Shown: positions 1 through 5,292 of the stretch, in pieces
Layout of the letters: every line of letters begins with the position of its first letter
Numbering within the stretch: position 1 is the stretch's first letter
DNA from: an uncultured Mucilaginibacter sp.
GTDB lineage: Bacteria > Bacteroidota > Bacteroidia > Sphingobacteriales > Sphingobacteriaceae
Reading direction: 5' to 3'
NCBI GenBank assembly: GCA_946479225.1
Contig: CAMLFI010000217.1
Coordinates: 1-5,292 of the forward strand
Length of the DNA stretch: 5,292 nucleotides
Notes under the pieces: model-generated
What the model was told of the DNA's origin: nothing
What the model saw: only the letters and a program-made list of their open reading frames with translations
The model's database searches: none
Made by a program: the position numbers and the translations under genes

Positions 1-1078
1 CAAAGGGTTTCATCAGCAAAATAAAAGCAGTGGCCATAAAGCCCACGGCAACGGCATTAATACCGCTCATGGAGTTTTTAATACGGGTTATCTTTTTCAG
101 GTCATTCCAGAAAGGAACTATGAAGGTTATCAATATAAAGCCGGGCAGGTTTATTCCTATCACTGCTATAATACTGCCTATAATTTGTCCCCCCACCCCA
201 TACTTAGCCATAGCAATACCTCCCAAAAAAGAGGTAAAAGAAAAGGTAGGTCCCGGCAAACCCTGTTGCAGTGCGTAACCTGATAAGAATTCGGCACTGG
301 TTAGATAGTGCTTCATCTCAACAAATTCGGTATACATTAAGGGTATTAAAACCTGCCCTCCTCCAAATATCAAAATGCCGTTACGGTAAAAGTTCTCAAA
401 CAACCTGATGGGTAAACTAAAAGGCGATGTACGGTTGATAATGGCACCTAGCGCCGCAAAGGCCAATAAAATACCTATGAAATAAGCCACCTTATTGGGG
501 TTAACGTTAGAGAATAATTTCACCCTCAATTCATTCTCCTGAGGCTGAGTTTCCAACGCTGAAGAAATGATCCCTCCTATCAAAATAAGTATAGGGAATG
601 CATACGGCGATTGTAAAATAAGGGTGGCAATCATTGAGCCGGCCGCGAGCATAGTACTCGTACGGGTTTTAAGGAATCGCTGCGCAAAACTGTAGGTGGC
701 ATAGGCTACAATACCTATGGCCATTGGTTGCATATAACGCAATACACCCGCTACTTTTTCATGATTGGAGAACATGCTGTAACTAACTGCAGCTACGCAC
801 ATAATGGCAGCCGAAGGGAATACCCATATTAAAAAGGTAATAATGGCCATGCGTAAACCACCCACCTTCCAGGCTATTCCTATAAGTGTTTGGGTTGATG
901 AAGGGCCCGGTAAAAGCTGCGCCAGGGCATTCAGCTCAACCAACTCTTCTTCTGTAATATACCTGCGCTTTTGCACAAACTCCCGCAGTAAAATAGCAAT
1001 ATGCGCCTGTGGACCGCCAAAGGCAGTCAGCGTATAAAAAATGATATCGCGTATAAAAAGAAGTTTGCGTTTATTCAT
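1..1078 (-). CDS. chrA: ChrA-family chromate transporter, two-domain (long-chain) form, 3'-truncated by window edge
   Basis: Reading the minus strand from the ATG at 1078-1076 gives 359 uninterrupted codons with no stop before base 1, so only the C-terminus is missing; full-length two-domain ChrA proteins are usually about 390-450 residues. The protein is very hydrophobic and has the two homologous halves of the CHR family. The first half carries FGGPQAHIA (residues 20-28) and LPGPSSTQT (56-64). The second half carries FGGGQVLIPLM (238-248) and LPGPTFSFTSFLGG (274-287). Characterised ChrA proteins are inner-membrane exporters of chromate driven by the proton gradient; whether this one moves chromate or another oxyanion cannot be read from sequence. 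It lies 9 bp downstream of the TPR gene on the same strand, so the two are probably one transcript. No Shine-Dalgarno sequence precedes the start, which is common in Bacteroidota. The family call is firm and the substrate is not. Confidence 0.9.
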   Translation of the reverse strand, partial: MNKRKLLFIRDIIFYTLTAFGGPQAHIAILLREFVQKRRYITEEELVELNALAQLLPGPSSTQTLIGIAWKVGGLRMAIITFLIWVFPSAAIMCVAAVSYSMFSNHEKVAGVLRYMQPMAIGIVAYATYSFAQRFLKTRTSTMLAAGSMIATLILQSPYAFPILILIGGIISSALETQPQENELRVKLFSNVNPNKVAYFIGILLAFAALGAIINRTSPFSLPIRLFENFYRNGILIFGGGQVLIPLMYTEFVEMKHYLTSAEFLSGYALQQGLPGPTFSFTSFLGGIAMAKYGVGGQIIGSIIAVIGINLPGFILITFIVPFWNDLKKITRIKNSMSGINAVAVGFMATAFILLMKPF

Positions 1079-1087
1079 AACTGGGTG

Positions 1088-1426
1088 CTACCAATCTTCG
1101 TCATCATCATCTCCAATTGCTTCCCGGTAAACGGCCTGCAATTCAGAAAATGCATGGTTATCCCGTTTCTCTTTGGTTACTTTCATACCAGCCTGGTAAA
1201 TGTTAATGGCATCTTCCTTACGGCCCAAAGCTTCGTAAAGTTTACCTAAATGATAATATGTACCAATATATCCGGGATGGTTAGTTGTCAGATCCTCATA
1301 ATAAAACAAGGCTTTATCTACCTCATTTAAACGCAGATACTCGGTGGCAAGCGCGTATTTTAAAAATTCATCATTGGGTTCGCTTTTAAAAAACTCCAGT
1401 AGCTTGTCTAATCTGCTTATCTCCAT
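1088..1426 (-). CDS. small tetratricopeptide-repeat (TPR) protein, 112 aa
   Basis: This encodes a soluble 112-residue helical protein with no signal peptide or membrane segment. Two TPR units can be seen: roughly residues 19-51 (YALATEYLRLNEVDKALFYYEDL, ending at NHP 49-51) and 53-86 (YYHLGKLYEALGRKEDAINIYQAG). Both show the typical small/large pattern and an A-x-x-x-Y/F second helix. A further helix at about 91-103 could act as a cap, and the end is a short acidic tail, DDDDEDW (106-112). TPRs bind other proteins or peptides, but no partner can be named. The start at 1426 places the first helix directly at the N-terminus. An AAAAAAGG run lies about 13 bases upstream, at most a weak ribosome site. 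The gene is immediately upstream of chrA (9-bp gap) and divergent from etfB. A plus-strand frame running through it is only the upstream extension of the etfB frame. The fold is certain and the function unknown. Confidence 0.85.
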   Translation of the reverse strand: MEISRLDKLLEFFKSEPNDEFLKYALATEYLRLNEVDKALFYYEDLTTNHPGYIGTYYHLGKLYEALGRKEDAINIYQAGMKVTKEKRDNHAFSELQAVYREAIGDDDDEDW

Positions 1427-1458
1427 TTTTAAAACTATGCCTTTTTTATCTAAATTTG
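1427..1458 (+). promoter_or_regulatory. putative Bacteroidota-type promoter for etfBA
   Basis: TAAATTTG at 1451-1458 matches the Bacteroidota primary sigma -7 consensus TAnnTTTG exactly. TTTT at 1427-1430, 20 bases upstream, is a near match to the TTTG/TTG -33 element. Transcription would begin at about 1463-1466, leaving a leader of only 10-13 nt before the etfB ATG at 1476. The whole element fits in the 49-bp gap between the divergent TPR gene and etfB. The prediction rests on motif and position only. Confidence 0.5.
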
Positions 1459-1475
1459 TAAAAACCTATTTGTCT

Positions 1476-2213
1476 ATGAAAGTACTGGTATGCATAAGTA
1501 ATGTTCCTGATACCACCACAAAAATAACTTTTACCAACAACAACACGCAATTTAATACAAGTGGTGTGCAGTTCATACTTAATCCGTATGACGAGATTGC
1601 CCTTGCGCGCGCTGTTGAGCTTACCGAAGGCAATGGCGGCACAGTAACGGTTATAAACGTTGGAGAAGCATCTACCGAGCCTAACATACGCAAAGCATTA
1701 GCCGTTGGTGCTACGGATGCTGTGCGGATTAACGCATTGCCGCTTGATGCATGGTTTGTTGCCAGCCAGATTGCTAATTATGTTAAAGACAATCCTTTCG
1801 ACCTAATATTAACGGGACGCGAATCTATTGATTACAATGGTTCAAAAGTAGCAGGTATGTTAGGCGAATTGTTAGATATACCATCTGTCTCTATCATAAA
1901 AAAAATAGATATTGAAGGAAATAGTGCAATTGTTGAGCGCGAAATTGAGGGCGGAAAAGAGATATTAACTGTACCTCTGCCATTGGTTGCTGGTTGTGCA
2001 GAGGGCGTTACAGAACCTAAAATACCCAACATGCGCGGCATTATATCTGCACGTACCAAGCCTTTAACTGTTGTTGAAGCAATTAGTGTAGAAACAAATT
2101 CTGTGATCGTAGGTTATGAAACACCGGCACCGCGCGGGCAGGTTAAATTAGTAGCAGCAGATAATCCCGACCAGCTGGTTGGTTTACTGCATGATGAAGC
2201 GCGTGTTATTTAA
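1476..2213 (+). CDS. etfB: electron transfer flavoprotein subunit beta
   Basis: EtfB/FixA-family protein of 245 residues, close to the usual ~250. With EtfA it forms the soluble heterodimeric ETF that shuttles electrons from acyl-CoA and related dehydrogenases. Visible landmarks are the N-terminal strand MKVLVCISNVPDT (1-13), NPYDEIALARAVEL (36-49), the nucleotide-loop region LTGRESIDYNGSKVAGMLGE (112-131), VEREIEGGKEIL (153-164), which closely follows the ETF-beta signature, and the partner-recognition stretch PNMRGIISARTKPL (184-197). The frame is open back to an ATG at 1344, but those 44 extra residues would lie antisense inside the TPR gene and have no family match. ATG 1476 starts exactly where the family begins and sits just downstream of the predicted promoter. 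etfA follows after 18 bp. The loop at 115-125 reads RESIDYNGSKV rather than the canonical DDD-x-x-Q-T or the bifurcating DGDTAQV form (see findings). Confidence 0.95.
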   Translation: MKVLVCISNVPDTTTKITFTNNNTQFNTSGVQFILNPYDEIALARAVELTEGNGGTVTVINVGEASTEPNIRKALAVGATDAVRINALPLDAWFVASQIANYVKDNPFDLILTGRESIDYNGSKVAGMLGELLDIPSVSIIKKIDIEGNSAIVEREIEGGKEILTVPLPLVAGCAEGVTEPKIPNMRGIISARTKPLTVVEAISVETNSVIVGYETPAPRGQVKLVAADNPDQLVGLLHDEARVI

Positions 2214-2231
2214 ATATCCAAAAAGTTAATT

Positions 2232-3209
2232 ATGTCTATTTTAGTATATGCGGAAAACGCCGGTGGCAGCTTCAAAAAATCAGCTTTTGAAGTTGTAAGT
2301 TACGCCCGCGCCATTGCCGACCAAAATAATACCACATTAACAGCGCTTTCTATTGGCGAGGTGGGTGCTTCGGAACTTAAAACACTTGCGCAATACGGGG
2401 CAGATAAAATCCTTAGCGTTTCGAACGCAAAACTCAAAAACTTTGTTAATCAGGCTTATGCATCGGTAATTGCCGAAGTAGCAAAAAGCGAGGGTGCCAC
2501 TATTGTTGTTCTTTCCAATTCCTTTTCGGGCCGTGGGTTAGCGCCCAGGATCGGGGTTAAATTGAATGCAGGCATAGCCGATGGTGTAGTGGCCTTACCG
2601 ACTCAGGATGGCGGTAAATTCATCGTAAAAAAAACAGCCTTTTCGGGTAAGGCATTTGCTATGGTTGAGTTGACATCAACAAATAAAGTGATCTCACTTA
2701 CGCCTAACTCTTACAAAATTACAGATAACAGCAAACCGGAGCAGATAGAAGAGTTTAATGCCACGATAAATGAGCCTGATTTTAAGGCGATGCTAACGGA
2801 AATTGTGCAGGCTACTGATAAAGTGCCATTGCCTGAGGCAGAGATCATTGTATCCGGCGGACGCGGTCTTAAAGGGCCCGAAAACTGGGGTATGTTAGAA
2901 GAATTGGCCGAGGTATTAGGCGCTGCATTGGCCTGCTCAAAACCTGTTTCGGATGCAGGTTGGCGGCCACACAGCGAACATGTTGGACAAACAGGCATAG
3001 CTGTGAGCCCAAATTTGTATATTGCGGTTGGAATTTCGGGAGCCATACAACACCTTGCAGGTGTTAGCTCATCCAAAACAATTGTGGTTATTAATAAAGA
3101 CCCTGATGCACCTTTTTTTAAAGTTGCTGATTATGGCATTGTTGGTGATGCCTTTGAAGTGGTACCAAAATTGATAGCAGCTATTAAAAACTATAAAAAA
3201 GCAGCATAA
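2232..3209 (+). CDS. etfA: electron transfer flavoprotein subunit alpha (FAD-binding)
   Basis: EtfA/FixB-family protein of 325 residues, close to the usual ~320. The N-terminal Rossmann-like domain (about 1-190) packs with EtfB. The C-terminal domain (about 200-325) binds FAD and shows IIVSGGRGLKGPENW (205-219), the P-V-S-D-A-G-W segment (238-244), VGQTG (251-255), LYIAVGISGAIQHLAG (262-277) and INKDPDAPFFKVADYGIVGD (287-306). The 262-288 stretch fits the ETF-alpha family signature except for Val in place of the Ala two residues before Asn288. Two other differences from mammalian ETF-alpha stand out: Lys237 where a conserved flavin-contacting Arg is usual, and Ile256 directly after VGQTG where Lys is usual. 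The gene is 18 bp after etfB and surely co-transcribed. No terminator follows before the next gene. No ETF:quinone oxidoreductase or dehydrogenase is encoded nearby. Confidence 0.96.
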   Translation: MSILVYAENAGGSFKKSAFEVVSYARAIADQNNTTLTALSIGEVGASELKTLAQYGADKILSVSNAKLKNFVNQAYASVIAEVAKSEGATIVVLSNSFSGRGLAPRIGVKLNAGIADGVVALPTQDGGKFIVKKTAFSGKAFAMVELTSTNKVISLTPNSYKITDNSKPEQIEEFNATINEPDFKAMLTEIVQATDKVPLPEAEIIVSGGRGLKGPENWGMLEELAEVLGAALACSKPVSDAGWRPHSEHVGQTGIAVSPNLYIAVGISGAIQHLAGVSSSKTIVVINKDPDAPFFKVADYGIVGDAFEVVPKLIAAIKNYKKAA

Positions 3210-3211
3210 AC

Positions 3212-3216
3212 AAGGA
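3212..3216 (+). promoter_or_regulatory. possible Shine-Dalgarno-like AAGGA before the BFN gene
   Basis: AAGGA at 3212-3216 is the only purine-rich ribosome-site-like motif at a plus-strand start here. It lies 8 bases before GTG 3225, 11 before ATG 3228 and 23 before ATG 3240. If it is used, it favours one of the two upstream starts over the family-typical ATG 3240. Shine-Dalgarno use is weak in Bacteroidota, so this is only suggestive. Confidence 0.3.
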
Positions 3217-3239
3217 ATTAGGTTGTGATGGGTAATAAT

Positions 3240-3839
3240 ATGAAAAAAATAGAGCTCGATATCGTCGGGCTATCTTACAGCCAAACACAATCAGGTGCTT
3301 ATGCGCTTGTTTTGGGCGAAATTAATGGCAGAAGAAGATTGCCCATAATAATAGGCAGCTTTGAGGCCCAAGCCATCGCCATTGAAATTGAAAAAATGAC
3401 ACCCAGCCGCCCGCTTACTCATGATCTGTTTAAAAGTTTTGCCGAAGCTTATCACATCTCCATTCAGGAAGTGATCATCTATAACCTGGTTGATGGTATA
3501 TTTTACTCAAAGCTGATATGTACCGATGGTAAAAAGAGTTTAGAAATAGATGCCCGTACGTCTGATGCTATTGCTCTTGCCGTAAGATTTGACTGCCCTA
3601 TTTATACTTACGAGTTCATCCTTTCTAGCGCGGGTATTGTTATTGAAGGTAATGAGTTTGTTTACCTTGAAAATATTTCTGAAACTCCCGAGGAAGCTAC
3701 CCCGGTAAATCCCACCGCCGGATTTTCATCTTTAAGTACTGAGGAGTTAAAAACCAAGCTACAAGAGGCACTCGCAGAAGAATCATATGAGAAAGCAGCA
3801 AAGATACGCGATGAATTAAACCGCCGGAAAGCTTCGTGA
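3240..3839 (+). CDS. bifunctional nuclease (BFN/DUF151) family protein with C-terminal UVR motif
   Basis: This is a 199-residue soluble protein in two parts. Residues 1-145 form a BFN/DUF151 domain: MKKIELDIVGLSYSQTQSGA at the start, RRRLPIIIG (31-39), RPLTHDLF (57-64) and the characteristic DARTSDAIALAVR (104-116). After a linker rich in Pro, Thr and Glu (146-164), residues 165-197 (LSTEELKTKLQEAL, then YEKAAKIRDELNRRK 183-197) form a UVR motif, the helical hairpin by which UvrB contacts UvrC and which also occurs in McsA and ClpC. Plant BFN1-type members were reported to have RNase and DNase activity; the bacterial role is poorly defined. I chose ATG 3240 because family members begin at MKKIELDIVGL. 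GTG 3225 and ATG 3228 are in frame and would add 5 or 4 residues (MMGNN or MGNN). It starts 30 bp after etfA with no terminator between, so it is probably in the etf operon. Confidence 0.88.
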   Translation: MKKIELDIVGLSYSQTQSGAYALVLGEINGRRRLPIIIGSFEAQAIAIEIEKMTPSRPLTHDLFKSFAEAYHISIQEVIIYNLVDGIFYSKLICTDGKKSLEIDARTSDAIALAVRFDCPIYTYEFILSSAGIVIEGNEFVYLENISETPEEATPVNPTAGFSSLSTEELKTKLQEALAEESYEKAAKIRDELNRRKAS

Positions 3840-3862
3840 TATCGGATTTCGATCGTCGTCCC

Positions 3863-3872
3863 GATAGCTATC
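3863..3872. repeat. perfect 10-bp palindrome GATAGCTATC
   Basis: GATAGCTATC is its own reverse complement. The flanks (TCCC on the left, AAGA on the right) would pair further if the right side read GGGA, so this may be a decayed copy of a longer TCCCGATAG/CTATCGGGA palindrome. It sits inside the composite repeat after the BFN gene. Confidence 0.5.
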
Positions 3873-3902
3873 AAGATCAAATGTTATTTAACGGCTTGCC
3901 AA

Positions 3903-3932
3903 ATCCGAAATCGAACATCCGAAATCCGAAAT
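3903..3932 (+). repeat. degenerate 7-bp tandem array (ATCCGAA)
   Basis: Four consecutive heptads can be read: ATCCGAA (3903-3909), ATCGAAC (3910-3916), ATCCGAA (3917-3923) and ATCCGAA (3924-3930), then AT. Three are identical and the second differs. The array ends about 60 bp before the nupG start and is the right arm of the composite repeat. It could be a protein-binding array or simply part of a dispersed repeat. Confidence 0.6.
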
Positions 3933-3991
3933 AATTACTTATTTTCCCCTCTTAATTAACTGTTTTATTGTCTGTAATCCCTCGCGCCCAT

Positions 3992-5251
3992 ATGAATATT
4001 AAGTTTCGCTTAATACTGATGAATTTCATGCAATTTTTCATATGGGGAGCCTGGTTGCTTACTGTAGGTGCTTATTGGTTTCAAAACAAAGGATGGTCAG
4101 GGGCGCAGTTCGGGGCCATCTTTTCTACCATGGGCATCTCCTCTATTTTTATGCCCACCATTATCGGATACATTGCCGACAGGTATGTAAACGCCGAAAA
4201 ACTTTATGGCATTTTGCATTTGTGCGGCGCAGCAGTACTTTTTACAATTCCGCTGGTTAATGATCCAAACGTTTTCTTTTGGGTGATTTTGTTGAACATG
4301 TTGTTTTACATGCCTACGCTGTCCTTGTCTATAACAGTTTGCTATTCGGCGCTTAAAAACCTAAATATGGATGTGGTTAAGGTATTTCCACCTATCCGTA
4401 CATGGGGCACTGTTGGATTTATTGCCGCGCTATGGGCAGTAAGCTTAACCAACAATGAAAAAACCGCCAATCAATTCTACATAGCTTCGGGCGTGTCTTT
4501 ACTGTTAGGTTTATACTCATTTACACTACCCAAATGCCGACCGTTATTTAACAAAGCCACCGGCGTACTGGCGTCCGGCGATCTGGGCCTGAATGCTTTT
4601 AAATTATTAAAAGATTCGCGCTTCGCGGTTTTTTTCCTCTTTTCTCTCCTGTTAGGTGCAGCTTTGCAGTTAACTAATGCTTACGGCGATACTTACATTC
4701 ATGATTTCGATTTAAATCCGGCTTATAAAGACACAATAGCGGTTAAATATCCGGCAATCATTATGTCAATATCGCAGATATCAGAAACGCTTTTCATCCT
4801 GGCCATACCTTTCTTCCTGCGTAAATTCGGTATTAAGTATGTAATGCTTTTCAGCATGCTGGCCTGGGTGTTACGTTTTGGGCTTTTCGCCTTTGGCGAT
4901 CCGGCTGATGGGCTTTGGATGATAGTTTTATCGTGTATTGTGTATGGCATGGCGTTCGATTTCTTTAATATATCAGGATCATTATTTGTAGAAACCCAAA
5001 CAACGCCCGAGATAAGGGGGAGTGCTCAGGGGCTATTTATGATGATGGTTAATGGTTTTGGTGCCTTATTTGGCAGTTTGATAAGCGGATGGTTAATAGA
5101 CAATTACTTTACCCTGGCAGACGGCAACAAAGATTGGCGCGGCATATGGCTGGCCTTTGCAGGTTACGCCCTGGTTATTGCAATTGTGTTTCCTTTTGTG
5201 TTTAAATACAAACATAATGCAGCGCTTAAACATGCTATAAAACACGCATAA
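3992..5251 (+). CDS. nupG: NupG-family nucleoside:H+ symporter (MFS)
   Basis: This is a 419-residue integral membrane protein with the 12-helix pattern of the MFS, almost the same length as E. coli NupG (418). It imports nucleosides with protons across the inner membrane. Family blocks are clear throughout: NFMQFFIWGAWL (11-22), NMLFYMPTLSLS (102-113), FPPIRTWGTVGFI (132-144), LGAALQLTNAYGDTYIHDFD (221-240), IIMSISQISETLFIL (256-270), IPFFLRKFGIKYVM (272-285), and YGMAFDFFNISGSLFVE (318-334). The nucleoside-contacting residues I recall from the E. coli NupG structure all have counterparts: Arg136, Thr140, Phe143, Gln226, Asn229, Gln262, Glu265, Tyr318 and Phe322. ATG 3992 aligns with the NupG N-terminus (MNIKF versus MNLKM). 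An in-frame TTG at 3968 would add eight residues and is less likely. No Shine-Dalgarno sequence or clear promoter motif is visible in the 152-bp upstream gap, which holds a repeat. Confidence 0.92.
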   Translation: MNIKFRLILMNFMQFFIWGAWLLTVGAYWFQNKGWSGAQFGAIFSTMGISSIFMPTIIGYIADRYVNAEKLYGILHLCGAAVLFTIPLVNDPNVFFWVILLNMLFYMPTLSLSITVCYSALKNLNMDVVKVFPPIRTWGTVGFIAALWAVSLTNNEKTANQFYIASGVSLLLGLYSFTLPKCRPLFNKATGVLASGDLGLNAFKLLKDSRFAVFFLFSLLLGAALQLTNAYGDTYIHDFDLNPAYKDTIAVKYPAIIMSISQISETLFILAIPFFLRKFGIKYVMLFSMLAWVLRFGLFAFGDPADGLWMIVLSCIVYGMAFDFFNISGSLFVETQTTPEIRGSAQGLFMMMVNGFGALFGSLISGWLIDNYFTLADGNKDWRGIWLAFAGYALVIAIVFPFVFKYKHNAALKHAIKHA

Positions 5252-5292
5252 AACGAATTAGATTTTTGAGTTAATACCTGACAATATCACTA
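5252..5292. other. short AT-rich tail after nupG, no feature seen
   Basis: The last 41 bases contain a TTTTT run but no hairpin before it. I see no start codon context that could be assigned to a following gene. A terminator or a new gene may begin beyond the edge. Confidence 0.5.

Larger units (their letters stand above)
3841..3932 (+). repeat. composite intergenic repeat (inverted arms plus palindrome), REP-like
   Basis: Just after the BFN stop codon, TCGGATTTCG (3842-3851) is a perfect 10-bp inverted copy of CGAAATCCGA (3920-3929). Between them lies the perfect palindrome GATAGCTATC (3863-3872), part of TCCCGATAGCTATCAAGA. The right arm is itself a heptad array. From memory, both the (T)CCCGATAGCTATCGGG(A) palindrome and ATCCGAA-type strings recur between genes in Bacteroidota genomes, so I read this as a dispersed intergenic repeat. 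No U-rich tract follows the right arm, so it does not look like a standard intrinsic terminator. It separates the etf-BFN unit from nupG. Confidence 0.55.

Noticed and set aside
30..278. Plus-strand open frame of 82 codons inside the chrA region
   Set aside because: It is a shadow of the minus-strand ChrA frame, which carries clear family motifs over the whole stretch.
1344..1475. Upstream extension of the etfB reading frame by 44 residues
   Set aside because: It lies antisense within the TPR gene, has no resemblance to EtfB N-termini, and the predicted promoter sits inside it; ATG 1476 matches the family start.
2711..3076. 121-codon minus-strand open frame antisense to etfA
   Set aside because: The composition is what reverse reading of the conserved FAD domain gives; there is no recognisable domain and no start context.
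3225..3239. GTG 3225 or ATG 3228 as start of the BFN gene
   Set aside because: They are not excluded: AAGGA at 3212 is better spaced for them. ATG 3240 is preferred because the family begins at MKKIELDIVGL; the difference is only 4-5 residues.
3903..3932. CRISPR-like or terminator interpretation of the heptad array
   Set aside because: The units are 7 bp with no spacers, so it is not CRISPR; no U-tract follows the hairpin-capable arm, so it is not a typical intrinsic terminator.
3968..3991. TTG 3968 as the start of nupG
   Set aside because: It adds eight residues absent from NupG, and ATG 3992 aligns with the E. coli N-terminus.
1..5292. A defence system, mobile element, tRNA or rRNA
   Set aside because: All coding sequence is accounted for by transporter, TPR, ETF, BFN and NupG families; no integrase, transposase, terminal repeats or RNA-gene structure was seen.

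Overview
The window is a compact chromosomal segment of moderate-to-low GC, most likely from a Bacteroidota genome of the Sphingobacteriaceae type (Mucilaginibacter/Pedobacter-like). That placement is an inference. It rests on a TAnnTTTG-type -7 promoter element ahead of etfB, starts that mostly lack a Shine-Dalgarno sequence, the EtfA/EtfB sequence style, and an intergenic repeat built on ATCCGAA heptads next to a GATAGCTATC palindrome. There is no sign of a phage, transposon, plasmid or CRISPR array.

Layout. The left part (1-1426) is on the minus strand. A small two-repeat TPR protein (1426-1088) is followed after 9 bp by a long-chain ChrA-family transporter (1078 to beyond base 1, C-terminus cut by the window edge). 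A 49-bp divergent intergenic region (1427-1475) carries a good Bacteroidota-type promoter for the rightward genes. The right part is on the plus strand: etfB (1476-2213), etfA (2232-3209), a bifunctional-nuclease/DUF151 protein with a C-terminal UVR motif (3240-3839), then a 152-bp gap holding a repeat element, and a NupG-family nucleoside:H+ symporter (3992-5251). The last 41 bases hold nothing recognisable.

How the genes work together. EtfB and EtfA form the soluble electron-transfer flavoprotein that takes electrons from acyl-CoA and related dehydrogenases. No dehydrogenase or ETF:quinone oxidoreductase is in view, so its redox partners are encoded elsewhere. The BFN/UVR gene sits close enough to etfA, with no terminator between, to be co-transcribed. 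NupG imports nucleosides and is separated by the repeat-bearing gap, so it may have its own transcript. TPR-chrA looks like a separate two-gene unit.

Overall these are ordinary housekeeping and accessory genes. I see no convincing undescribed multi-gene system. The points most worth checking are the repeat element at 3841-3932, the unusual nucleotide-binding loop of EtfB, two substitutions in the flavin domain of EtfA, and the operon link of a BFN/UVR protein to etfBA.
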